A DNA stretch of 64,000 nt from Alistipes senegalensis (GTDB lineage: Bacteria; Bacteroidota; Bacteroidia; Bacteroidales; Rikenellaceae): assembly GCA_023664045.1 (NCBI GenBank), contig JAMPGH010000001.1, positions 1,650,083-1,714,082 on the forward strand. Reading direction: 5' to 3'. Each line of letters opens with the position of its first letter. Position 1 is the stretch's first letter. Below are positions 49,848-60,200 of the stretch, piece after piece. The position numbers were made by a program, and so were the translations under genes. The notes beneath the pieces are model-generated. The model was given only the letters and a program-made list of their open reading frames with translations. It was not told the origin of the DNA and did not search any database.

Positions 49848-52061
49848 TTATTCCACGCGGAACGGATGGCTTTCGCCCGATGCCGAGTCGCCGGCTACCC
49901 ACAGTAAGAAGTCGCCGGGTTCTACGACATACTCCATGTCGCGGTTCCAGAACGCCAGCTCTGCCACGGGCAGTTCGAAGCGCAGGTGCTTCGTCTCGCC
50001 GGGGGCCAGCGCCACCCGTTCGAAACGCTTCAGCTCCCGTACCGGACGCACCACCGAGCCTACCAGATCGCGCGTGTAGAGCTGGGCGACTTCCGTTCCC
50101 GGGCGCTTGCCCGTGTTGGTCAGGTCGAACTCCACGACGATCGTGTCCGCCATGCCGAATTTCGGTTCGTTGAGCGTGATGTTGCCGTATTCGAAGGTCG
50201 TGTACGAGAGACCGTAGCCGAACGGGAAGAGGGGACCGTAGCCCGTATCGAGGTAGTAGGAGGTGCAGCCCAGCGACGTCTGCCCGGCGTGCAGCGGAAT
50301 ATCTTCTATCAGCGTCTCCGTGCCGTTGCAGGGGCGGCCCGAGTTGTTGTGGTTGTAGTAGAACGGGGCTTGCCCGGCGTCGCGCAGGAAGGTCATGGGG
50401 CTCTTGCCCGAGGGGGTCGCCTTACCGCGGATCAGGTCGGCGATCGCCGCACCGCCCATCGTGCCCGGGTGGAACGAGTAGAGCAGGGCGTCGCAGTTCG
50501 CAAGGTCGCGTTCGATGGTCAGGGGACGACCCGCGATCACCACCGCGACCACCGGTTTGCCGCTCTTGCGTACTTCGGCGATCAGCTCGCTCTGGGCTCC
50601 CTGCAGATTCAGACGCGAGAGCGAGTGGGCTTCGCCCGAGAGGATCGCCTCTTCGCCCACGCAGACCACCACGGCATCGGCCCGTTTGGCCGCCGCCCGT
50701 ACGCGGGCGAAGTCGCGCGTGTCGTTGTCGCGGCTGTAGCGCAGGCCCGGTTCGTAGATCACCTTGTAGTGTTCGCGCAGCCCTTGCAGCGGCGTTACGG
50801 TGTGTTCGGGTTCGCAGTCGAACGACCACGTGCCCAACTGGTCGTAGGGCGCATCGGCCATCGGGCCCGTTACCAGAATCGTCCGGGCTTTCTCCAGCGG
50901 CAGGACGTTCTTGTCGTTCTGCAGCAGAATCGCCGATTCCGCGGCGCTCTGCTTCGCGGCGGCCAAATGCTCGGGCGCATAGACTTTCGTCCGCACGTTC
51001 TCGACGTCCACATAGGGATTCTCGAAGAGTCCCAGCCGGAATTTCAGCCGCAGGATGTTGCGCACGGCGTCGTCGATCGTCTTTTCGGAGATCCTGCCCT
51101 CTTCGACCAGTTCTTCGATGAAGGTGATGAATCCGAACGACATCATGTCCATGTCGACACCGGCGTTCACCGAAAGTTCCGTGGCGTGCTTGAGGTCTTT
51201 GGCATAGCCGTGGGCGATCATCTCGCCCGACGAGTTCCAGTCGGTTACCACCATGCCGTCGAAACCCCATTCGTCGCGCAGGATGTCGCGCAGCAGGAAG
51301 TCGTTGCCCGTCGAGGGGATGCCGTCGATCTCGTTGAACGAGGTCATCAGGGTCAGCGCTCCGGCGTCGACGCAGGCTTGGAATGCCGGCAGGTAGGTGT
51401 TGCGCAGCGAGCGCTCCGAGATCATCGTCGAGTTGTAGTCGCGACCTCCTTCGGCTGCTCCGTAGCCTGCAAAGTGCTTCACGCAGGCGGCCATCGAGGT
51501 GGGATCGGCATAGTCGTCGCCCTGATAGCCGCGGACCATCGCCACGCCCATCTGGGCATCCAGATAGGGATCTTCGCCCGAGCCTTCGGCCACGCGGCCC
51601 CAGCGGGGATCGCGCGCTACGTCGAGCATCGGCGAGAAGGTCCAGCGAATGCCCGATGCCGTCGCTTCGACGGCCGCCGCGCGGGCTCCCTGCTCCACCA
51701 GCAGGGGATCGAACGTCGCGGCCAGACCCAGCGGAATCGGGAAGATCGTGCGGAATCCGTGAATCACGTCGCGGCTCACCAGCACGGGGATGTGCAGGCG
51801 GCTCTCTTCTACGGCCGCCCGTTGCACGGCGTTGATCTCTTCGGCGTCCACGCAGTTGAGTATCGAGCCGAGTTCGCCTTTGGCGGCGGCTTCGGTCAGG
51901 TTGTAGCCGCCGGACACTTGGTGCATCTGCCCGATCTTTTCGCGCAGGGTCATCTGCGCGAGCAGGTCGTCGACCTTGCGGTCGATTTCGGTTTTCGGGG
52001 CGCAGCCGCAGGCTGCGAGGGCTACGAGCGCTCCGAGAACTATTTCGCGGAATGGTTTCAT
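49848..52061 (-). CDS. bglX: Glycoside hydrolase family 3 beta-glucosidase (BglX-type lipoprotein)
   Basis: 737 residues with signal and lipobox LAAC (Cys18, another Cys at 20). The N-terminal GH3 TIM-barrel has RWTFSPMLDVARDPRWGRVAEGSGEDP, KHFAGYGAAEGGRDYN and the nucleophile D274 in MVVTDWNSS. The alpha/beta sandwich (about 375-580, VCVGEEAILSGEAHSLSRL) supplies the acid/base, and a C-terminal fibronectin-III-like domain ends the protein. It would release glucose from short beta-glucans made by the GH16 neighbour. Last gene of the laminarin-type locus. Confidence 0.95.
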   Translation of the reverse strand: MKPFREIVLGALVALAACGCAPKTEIDRKVDDLLAQMTLREKIGQMHQVSGGYNLTEAAAKGELGSILNCVDAEEINAVQRAAVEESRLHIPVLVSRDVIHGFRTIFPIPLGLAATFDPLLVEQGARAAAVEATASGIRWTFSPMLDVARDPRWGRVAEGSGEDPYLDAQMGVAMVRGYQGDDYADPTSMAACVKHFAGYGAAEGGRDYNSTMISERSLRNTYLPAFQACVDAGALTLMTSFNEIDGIPSTGNDFLLRDILRDEWGFDGMVVTDWNSSGEMIAHGYAKDLKHATELSVNAGVDMDMMSFGFITFIEELVEEGRISEKTIDDAVRNILRLKFRLGLFENPYVDVENVRTKVYAPEHLAAAKQSAAESAILLQNDKNVLPLEKARTILVTGPMADAPYDQLGTWSFDCEPEHTVTPLQGLREHYKVIYEPGLRYSRDNDTRDFARVRAAAKRADAVVVCVGEEAILSGEAHSLSRLNLQGAQSELIAEVRKSGKPVVAVVIAGRPLTIERDLANCDALLYSFHPGTMGGAAIADLIRGKATPSGKSPMTFLRDAGQAPFYYNHNNSGRPCNGTETLIEDIPLHAGQTSLGCTSYYLDTGYGPLFPFGYGLSYTTFEYGNITLNEPKFGMADTIVVEFDLTNTGKRPGTEVAQLYTRDLVGSVVRPVRELKRFERVALAPGETKHLRFELPVAELAFWNRDMEYVVEPGDFLLWVAGDSASGESHPFRVE

Positions 52062-52079
52062 TCGGAAAGGGTTTTTAGG

Positions 52080-53588
52080 TTATTCGATTTTCTTGAATAC
52101 GCGTACGTAGTCCACTTCGTAGGTGGCGGGCAGGCACGATTCGTCGATGCCTTGCGCTCCGCCCCAGTCGCCGCCCCATGCAAGGTTGAGCTTCAGGTAG
52201 AACGGATTGTAGAAAGGCCACGTGTCGTAGTTGCCTTTTTTGTCGTTGACGAAGCGGAAGTGTTCTTCGCCGTCGAAGTAGAAGATCAGCATCTCTTCGG
52301 TCCACTCCACCGCGTAGGTGTGGAACTCTTCTTGGGCCGTCGGCAGCAGCAGTTCGTGGGTCTTCTGCGTTCCGATCGAGTGGTTGTAGGCGTTGCAGTG
52401 GATGCTCGACGAAACGTAGTTGGGGTTGTATCCCACCTCTTCCATGATGTCGATTTCGCCGTCGCCGGGCCACGTCTTGAAGTTCTTGGGCATCATCCAG
52501 AACGCGGGCCACGTGCCTTTTCCCGAGCAGAGTTTCAGCCGGGCTTCGAAGTAGCCGTAGGTCCAGCCCTCGAGGGTGTTCATGCGTACGGAGCGCACCT
52601 TGCCGTCGATCTTCTTGGCGATGATCTTCAGCGTGCCGTTCGATACGAGGGCCAGCTTTTCGCCTTGATACTGGCCTCCCGAAACATAGTCTTGCAGTTC
52701 ATGATTGCCCCAGCCGCCGTCTCCGGTCTCGTACCACCACCGGTCGACGGAGGGCAGCGATTCGCCCGAGGCGTTGAACTCGTCGGCCCATACCAGCCGA
52801 TAGCCCGCCGGCGTGGGGATCTCGGATTCGACGTATTCGGCTTTCTCCGGTTTCGAGAATCCGTCGCCCGCTTGGAAGCCGGTCCAGACATGGATTTTCC
52901 GCAGATCGGGATTTCCCGTCGCATCGAACGTCGTCAGCGACTGTTGGTTGCGGATATCCAGTTCCGTCAGCCGGTTCCCCGAGCAGTCGAGGTATGCGAG
53001 CTTCGTAAGTTCGGTCAGGTCGAGTTCCGTCAGGTCGTTGTCCGAGCAGTCCAAGTAGGTGAGCTGCGGGAATATCGTGTTCAGCTCGGCCATCGAGCGG
53101 ATGCCCCGGCCCGATGCTTCGATGCGGGTTACGGCCGCCGCCTCTTTGGTGCTCAATATGCCGTCGCCGTCGGTGTCGTAGTTCTCAAGTAGATAGGTCA
53201 GGAATGCAGGATCGGCGATCTCGACCGCTTCGACTTGATAGTGTTGCTTCACGGGCAGTATTTTCCGATCGTTGCCGATGCGGAATACCAGATTCGTGGT
53301 GCGGGCTTCTCCCGTTTTGTTTTCGTCGACGGCAACGCGGATCTCCGAGGTGCCGGCCACTCCGCCGCTCGGGGCCACGCGGCACCACGACGTATCTTCC
53401 GATACGACGCCCCAGTCGGCCGTGGCCGTTACCGCGATTGCTTGCGTCGCGGCTTGGTCGGTGAGCGTCAGCGTCTCGGGCGAGAAGGTCAGTTCGCCGC
53501 TTCGGGCGGCTGCGGGATCGTCGGCTCCGGAGCAGGCGCCTGCCAGCAGGACCGTCGCCGCAAGGATGCTCGATAACATGCGTTTCAT
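52080..53588 (-). CDS. GH16 endo-beta-1,3-glucanase lipoprotein with BACON, EF-hand-like and LRR-like parts
   Basis: 502 residues from ATG 53588 (MKRMLSSIL), lipobox LAGAC (Cys about 17). The order is: a BACON-type domain (about 25-120, LTLTDQAATQAIAVTATADWGVV, SWCRVAPSGG); an EF-hand-like calcium loop (DTDGDGILSTKEA); two leucine-rich turns (LTYLDCSDNDLTELDL, LAYLDCSGNRLTELDI); then GH16. The GH16 motif is E378-I-D380-I-M-E383 (nucleophile, helper, acid/base), with the preceding WPAFWMMP. The EIDIME spacing with inserted Met is typical of laminarinases/lichenases. Likely surface cleavage of beta-1,3-glucan. Confidence 0.93.
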   Translation of the reverse strand: MKRMLSSILAATVLLAGACSGADDPAAARSGELTFSPETLTLTDQAATQAIAVTATADWGVVSEDTSWCRVAPSGGVAGTSEIRVAVDENKTGEARTTNLVFRIGNDRKILPVKQHYQVEAVEIADPAFLTYLLENYDTDGDGILSTKEAAAVTRIEASGRGIRSMAELNTIFPQLTYLDCSDNDLTELDLTELTKLAYLDCSGNRLTELDIRNQQSLTTFDATGNPDLRKIHVWTGFQAGDGFSKPEKAEYVESEIPTPAGYRLVWADEFNASGESLPSVDRWWYETGDGGWGNHELQDYVSGGQYQGEKLALVSNGTLKIIAKKIDGKVRSVRMNTLEGWTYGYFEARLKLCSGKGTWPAFWMMPKNFKTWPGDGEIDIMEEVGYNPNYVSSSIHCNAYNHSIGTQKTHELLLPTAQEEFHTYAVEWTEEMLIFYFDGEEHFRFVNDKKGNYDTWPFYNPFYLKLNLAWGGDWGGAQGIDESCLPATYEVDYVRVFKKIE

Positions 53589-53664
53589 GATTTGAAGCGT
53601 AACAGGTTGGTTCGAAAACAGCAGGGCGAAGCCCCGGTCGGAGCCTCGTCCCGCTGGTTGATGA

Positions 53665-55683
53665 TTATTCCATTTCGGCAACTTGGTGCTCTTGGAAGAT
53701 GATCTCCTTGATCGTCGCCACGGTGCCTGCTTCGCAGCCGCCGAAGTCGAGTACCAGCTGCAGTTTCTCGATATCTTTGCCGGAGAAGTTCGCAGCCTTG
53801 TAGACGAACTCTTCATCGGCCGTTACGGCATGACGGCCGTCGAAGTAGAAAATGCCGTCGTCGGCTGCATCGACCAGTTTGATCGTTACGCCGGGATGAT
53901 CTTTCGTGCAGGTGATCGAGATTCGGAAATCGTAACGTTTGTCGGCGCTCGACGACATGTCGGTGGTGAACTTCACCTGACCCTGCCACTGATCGGAGGT
54001 CGCGTCGTTCATCGTGATGACGTAGGTGGTGCCCTCCTGCTCGAAGTCGGGATCGCCGATCTGTGCCCAGCCGGCATCGGCGAACCAGAACGTCGGCGAC
54101 ATCGTCGTCTTGGGCCACATGTTGGCCGCCGATTCGGGATCGAAGAGCGTCGGACCTACCGGCTCGGCCGCCTCGACCGACATGTCGAGCGTGCCGCCGT
54201 TGTCCACGAACGTGAAGGTGTAGAGACCCGCCGTCGCGCCGTCGGTGGCGATGTTGCCGTTGTCTTCGGGAATGTCGAACAGACCGTTTCCGTCGATCGT
54301 GCCGTACTTGTCTTTCGTCCATTCGACGCCCCAGTTGGCTTGTCCGAAGACCTTGATCGAACCGCCTTCGGCCTTCATGTAGAGGGTGATGCGGTAGGTC
54401 TTTTCGTCGATGCGGGCGCAGGGCAGGGCGTTTTCGGTCGTCCAGCCGATCAGGTTCGACAGCGAGGGCTTGCCGCCGCCGTCGCCGATGATCCAGAGGT
54501 CGCCGTTGTTGTCGTAGGTGGCCGGCTCGCCGTTCTTGAGCGGGAGCACCTTCAGCCACTTGCCGTCCCAGATCACGCGGTATTCGCCGTCTGCAGCCTT
54601 GAATTCCAGCGTCGAGGCGTCCACGTAGTCGAAGAAGTCGGGATCCACCCAGATCGCCGTGAGGTCGATGCCCTTGACCGGGATCTTGTCGCCCTGTGCG
54701 AGCCCGGTCTCCACCATGCCGTTCGCGAAGCCTACGCCGTTGAACGACGTGTCGGCTTCTTCGCCGTTGCTCATCGGCACGAAGTTGTAGTGCCATGCGA
54801 TCGAGCCGTCGTCGATGCACATCTTGATTTCACGGCGCAGCGCCGACGTCGAGGTCTCGAGCAGTTTGTAGCGCGGCGTGTCGAGCGCGGCCTGATTGGG
54901 AATGTACGATACGTTGACTCCCGGGTCGAAGCAAAGGTAGATCTCTTCGATGCCGGCGTCGTTCCAGTTCTGTTCGAACCGGTACTGCGCGTCGAACTTC
55001 TCGATGGGGGCCATGTAGTCTTCGCCCTCTTTCTGGAGGTATTCCGGTTTGTAGCCCGATCCGGCGTTGACGTAAACCATGCCGTCTTCGCCCGGATCGT
55101 AGGTGTAGGTGCCGTCGGCGCTGAAGGTCATCACGTCGTTGTAGAGGCTCCAGTCGGCCTTTTCGTTGGCTGATGCCGACCACCAGTTCAGGCCGTCGCC
55201 GCCGCTCTCGCCGCAGCCGAAGTGGCCCGCCGCGGAGGAGTTCCATACCCACTCCTGCGTGCCGTTGTTCGAAATGGCGTTCTTGTAGGGCGTGTCGTTG
55301 AACGGATCGCGATAGGTGTTCTCGAGCGAGAATTCCACCACCTGCGAGCCTATCGAGATGCCGTTGCCGTTGTAGGCCTTGACTTCGACGCTGTGTTCTC
55401 CGGCATCGCGGAAGCGGAGCCGGAGTCCGTTCTGGGCATAGGCGTACTTTTTGTTGGCTGCTCCGTCGATCTTCTCTTCGCCGAAGATCCACATGGGGAT
55501 CATGCCCTTGTTCTCCAGATTGAAGGTTACGTAGTTGGTCTCCTGATCGACTTCTATGCGGATGTCGAAATCGGAGGCTTGGGGCAGTCCGTTGACGTCG
55601 GGTTCAGGGTAATCCGTCGTACAGGCGGCCGCCAGAAGCGGCAGCGCGAGTGCGGACGCTATGTATTTCCAAAATCTTTTCAT
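53665..55683 (-). CDS. SusE/SusF-like surface glycan-binding lipoprotein
   Basis: 672 residues with lipobox LLAAAC (Cys21). N-terminal PKD-like fold (SDFDIRIEVDQETNYVTFNLENKGMIPMWIFGEE, AGEHSVEVKAYNGNG), a middle domain with QEWVWNSSAAGHFGCGESG, and tryptophan-rich modules further on (LIGWTTENALPC, KVFGQANWGVEW, TTYVITMNDATSDQWQGQVKF). Position after SusD and before GH16 is the usual site of the surface glycan-binding protein in a polysaccharide locus. Ligand inferred as beta-1,3-glucan from the enzymes, not from the protein itself. Confidence 0.82.
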   Translation of the reverse strand: MKRFWKYIASALALPLLAAACTTDYPEPDVNGLPQASDFDIRIEVDQETNYVTFNLENKGMIPMWIFGEEKIDGAANKKYAYAQNGLRLRFRDAGEHSVEVKAYNGNGISIGSQVVEFSLENTYRDPFNDTPYKNAISNNGTQEWVWNSSAAGHFGCGESGGDGLNWWSASANEKADWSLYNDVMTFSADGTYTYDPGEDGMVYVNAGSGYKPEYLQKEGEDYMAPIEKFDAQYRFEQNWNDAGIEEIYLCFDPGVNVSYIPNQAALDTPRYKLLETSTSALRREIKMCIDDGSIAWHYNFVPMSNGEEADTSFNGVGFANGMVETGLAQGDKIPVKGIDLTAIWVDPDFFDYVDASTLEFKAADGEYRVIWDGKWLKVLPLKNGEPATYDNNGDLWIIGDGGGKPSLSNLIGWTTENALPCARIDEKTYRITLYMKAEGGSIKVFGQANWGVEWTKDKYGTIDGNGLFDIPEDNGNIATDGATAGLYTFTFVDNGGTLDMSVEAAEPVGPTLFDPESAANMWPKTTMSPTFWFADAGWAQIGDPDFEQEGTTYVITMNDATSDQWQGQVKFTTDMSSSADKRYDFRISITCTKDHPGVTIKLVDAADDGIFYFDGRHAVTADEEFVYKAANFSGKDIEKLQLVLDFGGCEAGTVATIKEIIFQEHQVAEME

Positions 55684-55713
55684 ATTCGGTAACGTTTTTT
55701 TTGACGATGACTG

Positions 55714-57222
55714 TTAGTAGGCGTTCTGCTGGATGCCGGGATCCTTGTCGACTTCCGACTGCGGAATGGGCCAGTACTTCTTCGACTCGCTCCAGTCGAC
55801 TTGGCGGTATTCGTGATTGGCGGCGGTCAGCACCGTCTGCGCCAGCCCGCTGCGCACCAGATCCCAGTAGCGCTTGCCTTCGCCCACGAACTCCTTGTGG
55901 CGTTCTTCGATGATGTCGTTGCGCGTTGCGCCCGTCGCCGTGCTGTGGGCCCGGTCGCGCACCTGCTTCAGGTAGCTCGAGCCGTCCTGACCTAACAGCA
56001 CCGACAGCTCGGCTGCGTTGAGCAGCGTCTCGGCATAGCGGTAGATACGTTGGTTGTTGCCTTGATTCATGTTCGCATCGCCCAAGTAGCCGTGGTTGTA
56101 GTTCACGCGTCCGGCGTATTTCAGCAGGAAGTAGCCGGTATCTTGCCAGCGGGCATCGTAGGAGGCTTTGGGGTTGGTTTCGGCCACGTACTTGTCCCAG
56201 TTCAGAATGCCTCCGTCGCGGCGGATGTCGCCCTCGTCGTACATCTCGTAGGCCGATGCGGCTACCGGACCGAATCCCCAGCCGTCGGCGAACGTGTTGT
56301 CGTTCTTGATGCCCGGGATTCCGATCAGAATCGGGTAGATCGTGCCGCCCGTGGCGATGGGAGCGTCCCAGCTGCGTACGCCGCCTTCGGATATGTAGTT
56401 CACTTCCCAGATCGATTCGCTGTTCCACTCGCCGCTCTCCAGCCAGATCGAGGCGAAGTCGGGAACGAGCGAGTACTGGCCGCTCTCGATGATCTCCTTC
56501 ATGTAGCCGAGCGCTTTCTCGTAGCGCGTCTCGTCGTTCTGATACATCACCGCTTCGGCGTAGAGCATGTAGGCCATCGCCAGCGAGATGCGGCCTTCTT
56601 CGCCGCCTGCGACCTTCATGGAGAGCGCCTCCATGTCGATGGCTTCCTCGATGCGGGTTACGATGTGTTCGTATACCTCGTCATGACCTAACTGCGCCGC
56701 CACGTAGGGGGCCTCCAGATTGCGGTCGTAGTAGGGGATGTTGCCCCAGAACTTCCAGAGAATCGTGTAATAGTAGGCTTTCAGAATGGTCGCTTCGGCC
56801 TTGTAGCGGGCTTTGCGGGCGTCGCTCATGCCGGGGACGTGGTCTATGTTTTCCAGTACGTGGCACGTGCGGTTGATGCCCGAGTAGGCGATCGTCCAGA
56901 TCTGGTTGCAGCAGTCGATGGCCGTGGCCGTGTAGTAGTGGGCTTTCACCAGAATGGGCTGGTCGCCTTCGTTGCTGCCGCCGCAGTAGATGTCGTCGGC
57001 CATGATGTCCGAGACCATGCAGAGGTTGTCGTACTGGTAGAAGTAGTCGAACCACTCCAGCGGATCGTATGCGGCCGTGAGAGCCTGATACATGCGATCT
57101 TCGTTGATGAAATATTCGTTGATCGGCTCGGAGCCGTTGTGTTTCACGGTGATGAAGTCTTCCGTGCAGGCCGAAAGTCCTACCGCGGCGAGCGTACCGA
57201 GCGCTATGATTGTTTTTTTCAT
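55714..57222 (-). CDS. SusD-like glycan-binding lipoprotein
   Basis: 502 residues from ATG 57222 (MKKTIIALGTLAAV), lipobox GLSAC (Cys about 19); a further ATG 9 bp upstream is also possible. SusD/RagB fold: INEDRMYQALTAAYDPLEW near the N-terminus, TPR-like helices (EATILKAYYYTILWKFWGNIPYY), and a C-terminal half with NIIEERHKEF-like DIIEERHKEFVGEGKRYWDLVR and WPIPQSEVDKDPGIQQN at the very end. Pairs with the SusC barrel upstream as lid of the transporter. Confidence 0.95.
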   Translation of the reverse strand: MKKTIIALGTLAAVGLSACTEDFITVKHNGSEPINEYFINEDRMYQALTAAYDPLEWFDYFYQYDNLCMVSDIMADDIYCGGSNEGDQPILVKAHYYTATAIDCCNQIWTIAYSGINRTCHVLENIDHVPGMSDARKARYKAEATILKAYYYTILWKFWGNIPYYDRNLEAPYVAAQLGHDEVYEHIVTRIEEAIDMEALSMKVAGGEEGRISLAMAYMLYAEAVMYQNDETRYEKALGYMKEIIESGQYSLVPDFASIWLESGEWNSESIWEVNYISEGGVRSWDAPIATGGTIYPILIGIPGIKNDNTFADGWGFGPVAASAYEMYDEGDIRRDGGILNWDKYVAETNPKASYDARWQDTGYFLLKYAGRVNYNHGYLGDANMNQGNNQRIYRYAETLLNAAELSVLLGQDGSSYLKQVRDRAHSTATGATRNDIIEERHKEFVGEGKRYWDLVRSGLAQTVLTAANHEYRQVDWSESKKYWPIPQSEVDKDPGIQQNAY

Positions 57223-57244
57223 GATCGTCATTCGTTTTTCAGGT

Positions 57245-60200
57245 TTAGAACGTGAGGTTTACGCCGACCGAGAAGGTGCGCGACTGCGGATAGACGCCGC
57301 GGTCGATGCCGATCTCGGTTCCGAAGCTGCCGTTGCCGCCCGTTACTTCGGGATCGCAGCCCGAGTAGTCGGTCAGCGTGAAGAGGTTCTCGGCCTGTAC
57401 GTATACTCTCAGACGCGAGATGCCGGCCTTGCGGGTGATGCGTTGCGGCAGGGTGTAACCCAGCTGTACGTTGCGGGCGCGCAGGAACGAGCCGTCTTCG
57501 AGCCACAGATCCGAGCTGCGGTAGTTCTCGTTGGCCGAGTCGTAGGTGAAGCGCGGGTATTTGTTGGTCGAGCCTTCGCCCGTCCAGCGGTTGAGGATCG
57601 TCTTCGGGAGGTTGATGTAGTAGAGGTCCGTACGGCGCGTAACGTTGAATACTTCGCAGCCGGCCTGACCTTGCAGCAGGATGTTGAGATCCAGACCCTT
57701 CCATTCGAATCCCAGATTCAGGCCGAACGTCCAGTCGGGCATGCCCTTGCCGATCTTCGTGCGGTCGTCGTCGTTGATCGTGCCGTTGCCGTCGACGTCC
57801 ACGAAACGCACGTCGCCGGGCTGCGCTTTGGGTTGCAGCAGTTCGCCGTCGGCGTTGACGTAGGAGTTCACTTCATCCATGTTCTGGAAGATGCCGGCGG
57901 TTTTCCAGCCGTAGAAGTAGGGGAACGGCAGACCCACCACGCCGCGCGTCAGCTGGCCGATCTTGTGGCTCGCACCGTAGAGCGCCGGATTTTCGCTGCC
58001 CAGATAGGTCAGTTTGTTCTTGTTGTAGGTCGCGTTGGCCGATACGTGCCATTTGAAGTCGCCGCGGCCGTCGCGGTATCCCAGCTCCAGCTCGACGCCC
58101 GAGTTCTTCATGTCGCCGATGTTGCCGATGGGGGCCGAGTCTCCCGAGTAGGAGGGCACGGGCATGTCGAGGAGCATGCCTCGGGTCTTCTTGTCGTAGT
58201 AGTCGATCGAGAAGGTCAGCTTGTTGTTCAGGAACGCCAGATCGAGACCCACGTCTACCTGACGCGACTCTTCCCACTTCACGTCGGGGTTGGCCAGTCC
58301 CGAGGGCTTCGCGCCGATGGCGATCGATTCGGTGGCCGTGGCGCCCGAGCCGAATACGTAGTTGTTGCCCGAGTTCATGTAGACGGCATAGCGGAAGTCG
58401 CCGATGTTGTCGTTGCCGTTGATACCCCACGAGGCGCGGAGCTTCATGGCCGAGAGCCAGTCGACATCGCGCAGGAAGGCTTCGTTCTTGATGTTCCAGC
58501 CGGCCGATACCGAGGGGAAGTTGCCCCACTTGTTGTTGGCTCCGAAGCGGCTCGAACCGTCGCGGCGGATCGTCGCTTCGATCATGTAGCGTTCGTCGTA
58601 GTTGTAGGATACGCGGCCGAAGTAGGATGCCAGCCGGTAGGGAATCGAGTTCCAGCTGCCCCAGCCGTTGCGGTCGCCGTCGGTCCGCTGACCGAGGGTG
58701 TTGTTGACCGAGATCTTCCACGTGTCGTAGGGGTACATCAGGCCGTTGGCTTCGGCACCGACGTTCATCGACGACGACGAGAGGGCCGACTGACCCAGCA
58801 GGATGGCTACCGAGTGCTTGCCGAAGGTCTTTTCATAGGAGAGGACGTTCTCCACCTGCCACAGCAGCGAGCGGTTCATGCTCTGCCATGCGCGGGTGGC
58901 GTAGTTGGTCTTCTCGACGACCGATTCGTTTCCGTCCTTGTCGTAGGTCGTGTTTTCGGTTACCGTGTCGTAGGCGTAGTTCTTCGACGAGAGGAAGTAT
59001 TGTTGCGCGTAGCCGTAGCTGCCCCAGAATGCGAGGTCGATGCCCACCGACGAGCGGAACTTCAGTCCGTCGTAGATCTGCAGCTCGGCGGCGAAGTTGC
59101 TCACGAACTTGTCCGTGTGGTACTTCTCGCCCGGCAGTTCGAGCGATGCCAGCGGGTTGGTCTGTTCGTTGTAGATCGCACCGTCGGCGATGGTGTAGGC
59201 GCGGCCGTTCTTGTCGCGGATGATATGGTCGTAGCCGTCAGGGTAGAGGGTTTTGTAACTCTCTTCGGTCGCGGCATCCGCGAAGATCGGTTCCAGCGGC
59301 GACATGCCGATGGCCGAACCCAGCGGCGAGCCGTATTCCGAGTTGGTCGACACGCCTTTCGAGAGGATGCGCGCATAGGAGTTCGAGGTCTGGAGCGTCA
59401 GCTTGTTGAGCCAGTCGCGCTCCTTCGTGCGGTCGAAGATCGTTACGCCGATGTTGGCGCGCAGGGTGATGCGTTCGTAGTTCGAGCGGTCGAAGTTGCC
59501 GCCGATGATGCCTTCGCGCGAAAGATATCCGGCCGAGAGGGAGTAGTTCACGTCGTCGGTGGCTCCGCTGATCGTGAGGTCGTGCTTCATCACCGGGGCG
59601 TTGTCGTTGAAGATGGCGCCCACCCAGTCGGTTCCTTTGCCGAATGCGTAGGGATCTTCATAACGCGGTGCGGTGCCGCTGTTCACGGCGCCTTCGTTCA
59701 TCATGATGGCGTATTCGGTGGCATCGAGCACTTTGGGCTTGCGCCACGGGCTCTGCCAGCCGTAGGAGAAGTCGTAGCTCACTTTGGCGCCGCCCTTCTC
59801 GCCGCGCTTGGTGGTTACGAGGATCACGCCGTTGGTCGCACGGGCTCCGTACACGGCGCCCGAAGCCGCATCTTTCAGTACTTCGATGCGTTCGATGTCG
59901 TTGGGGTTGAGGTAGTCGATGCCGCCCGAGATGGCCAGACCGTCTACAATATATAAGGGCTCCGAGTTGTTGATCGAGCCTACGCCGCGGATGCGCACCT
60001 GCGAACTGGCGTCGGGCGCACCCGAGGTCGTCGTTACGGTAACGCCCGAGGTCATGCCTTGCAGCACGTTGTCGATGCGGGTCTGCGACTGGCTCTTGAG
60101 CTTGTCGGCCGTGATGCTCGAAATCGCAGCCGTTACGACGCTCTTCTTCTGCGTGCCGTAGCCCACTACGACGATCTCGTCGATCGCGGCCGTATCTTCT

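Noticed and set aside
49986-53192. Plus-strand open frame of 1068 codons
   Set aside because: Antisense to the GH3 and GH16 genes, whose catalytic motifs are intact on the minus strand. No domain is recognisable in the plus frame.
49848-53588. Type IX secretion tails on the GH3 and GH16 enzymes
   Set aside because: PorX in the window raised the idea, but both enzymes have N-terminal lipoboxes and end in their own domains with no C-terminal sorting domain pattern.
57092-59956. Plus-strand open frame of 954 codons
   Set aside because: Antisense of susC and the start of susD; translation is Arg/Val-rich with no family pattern.
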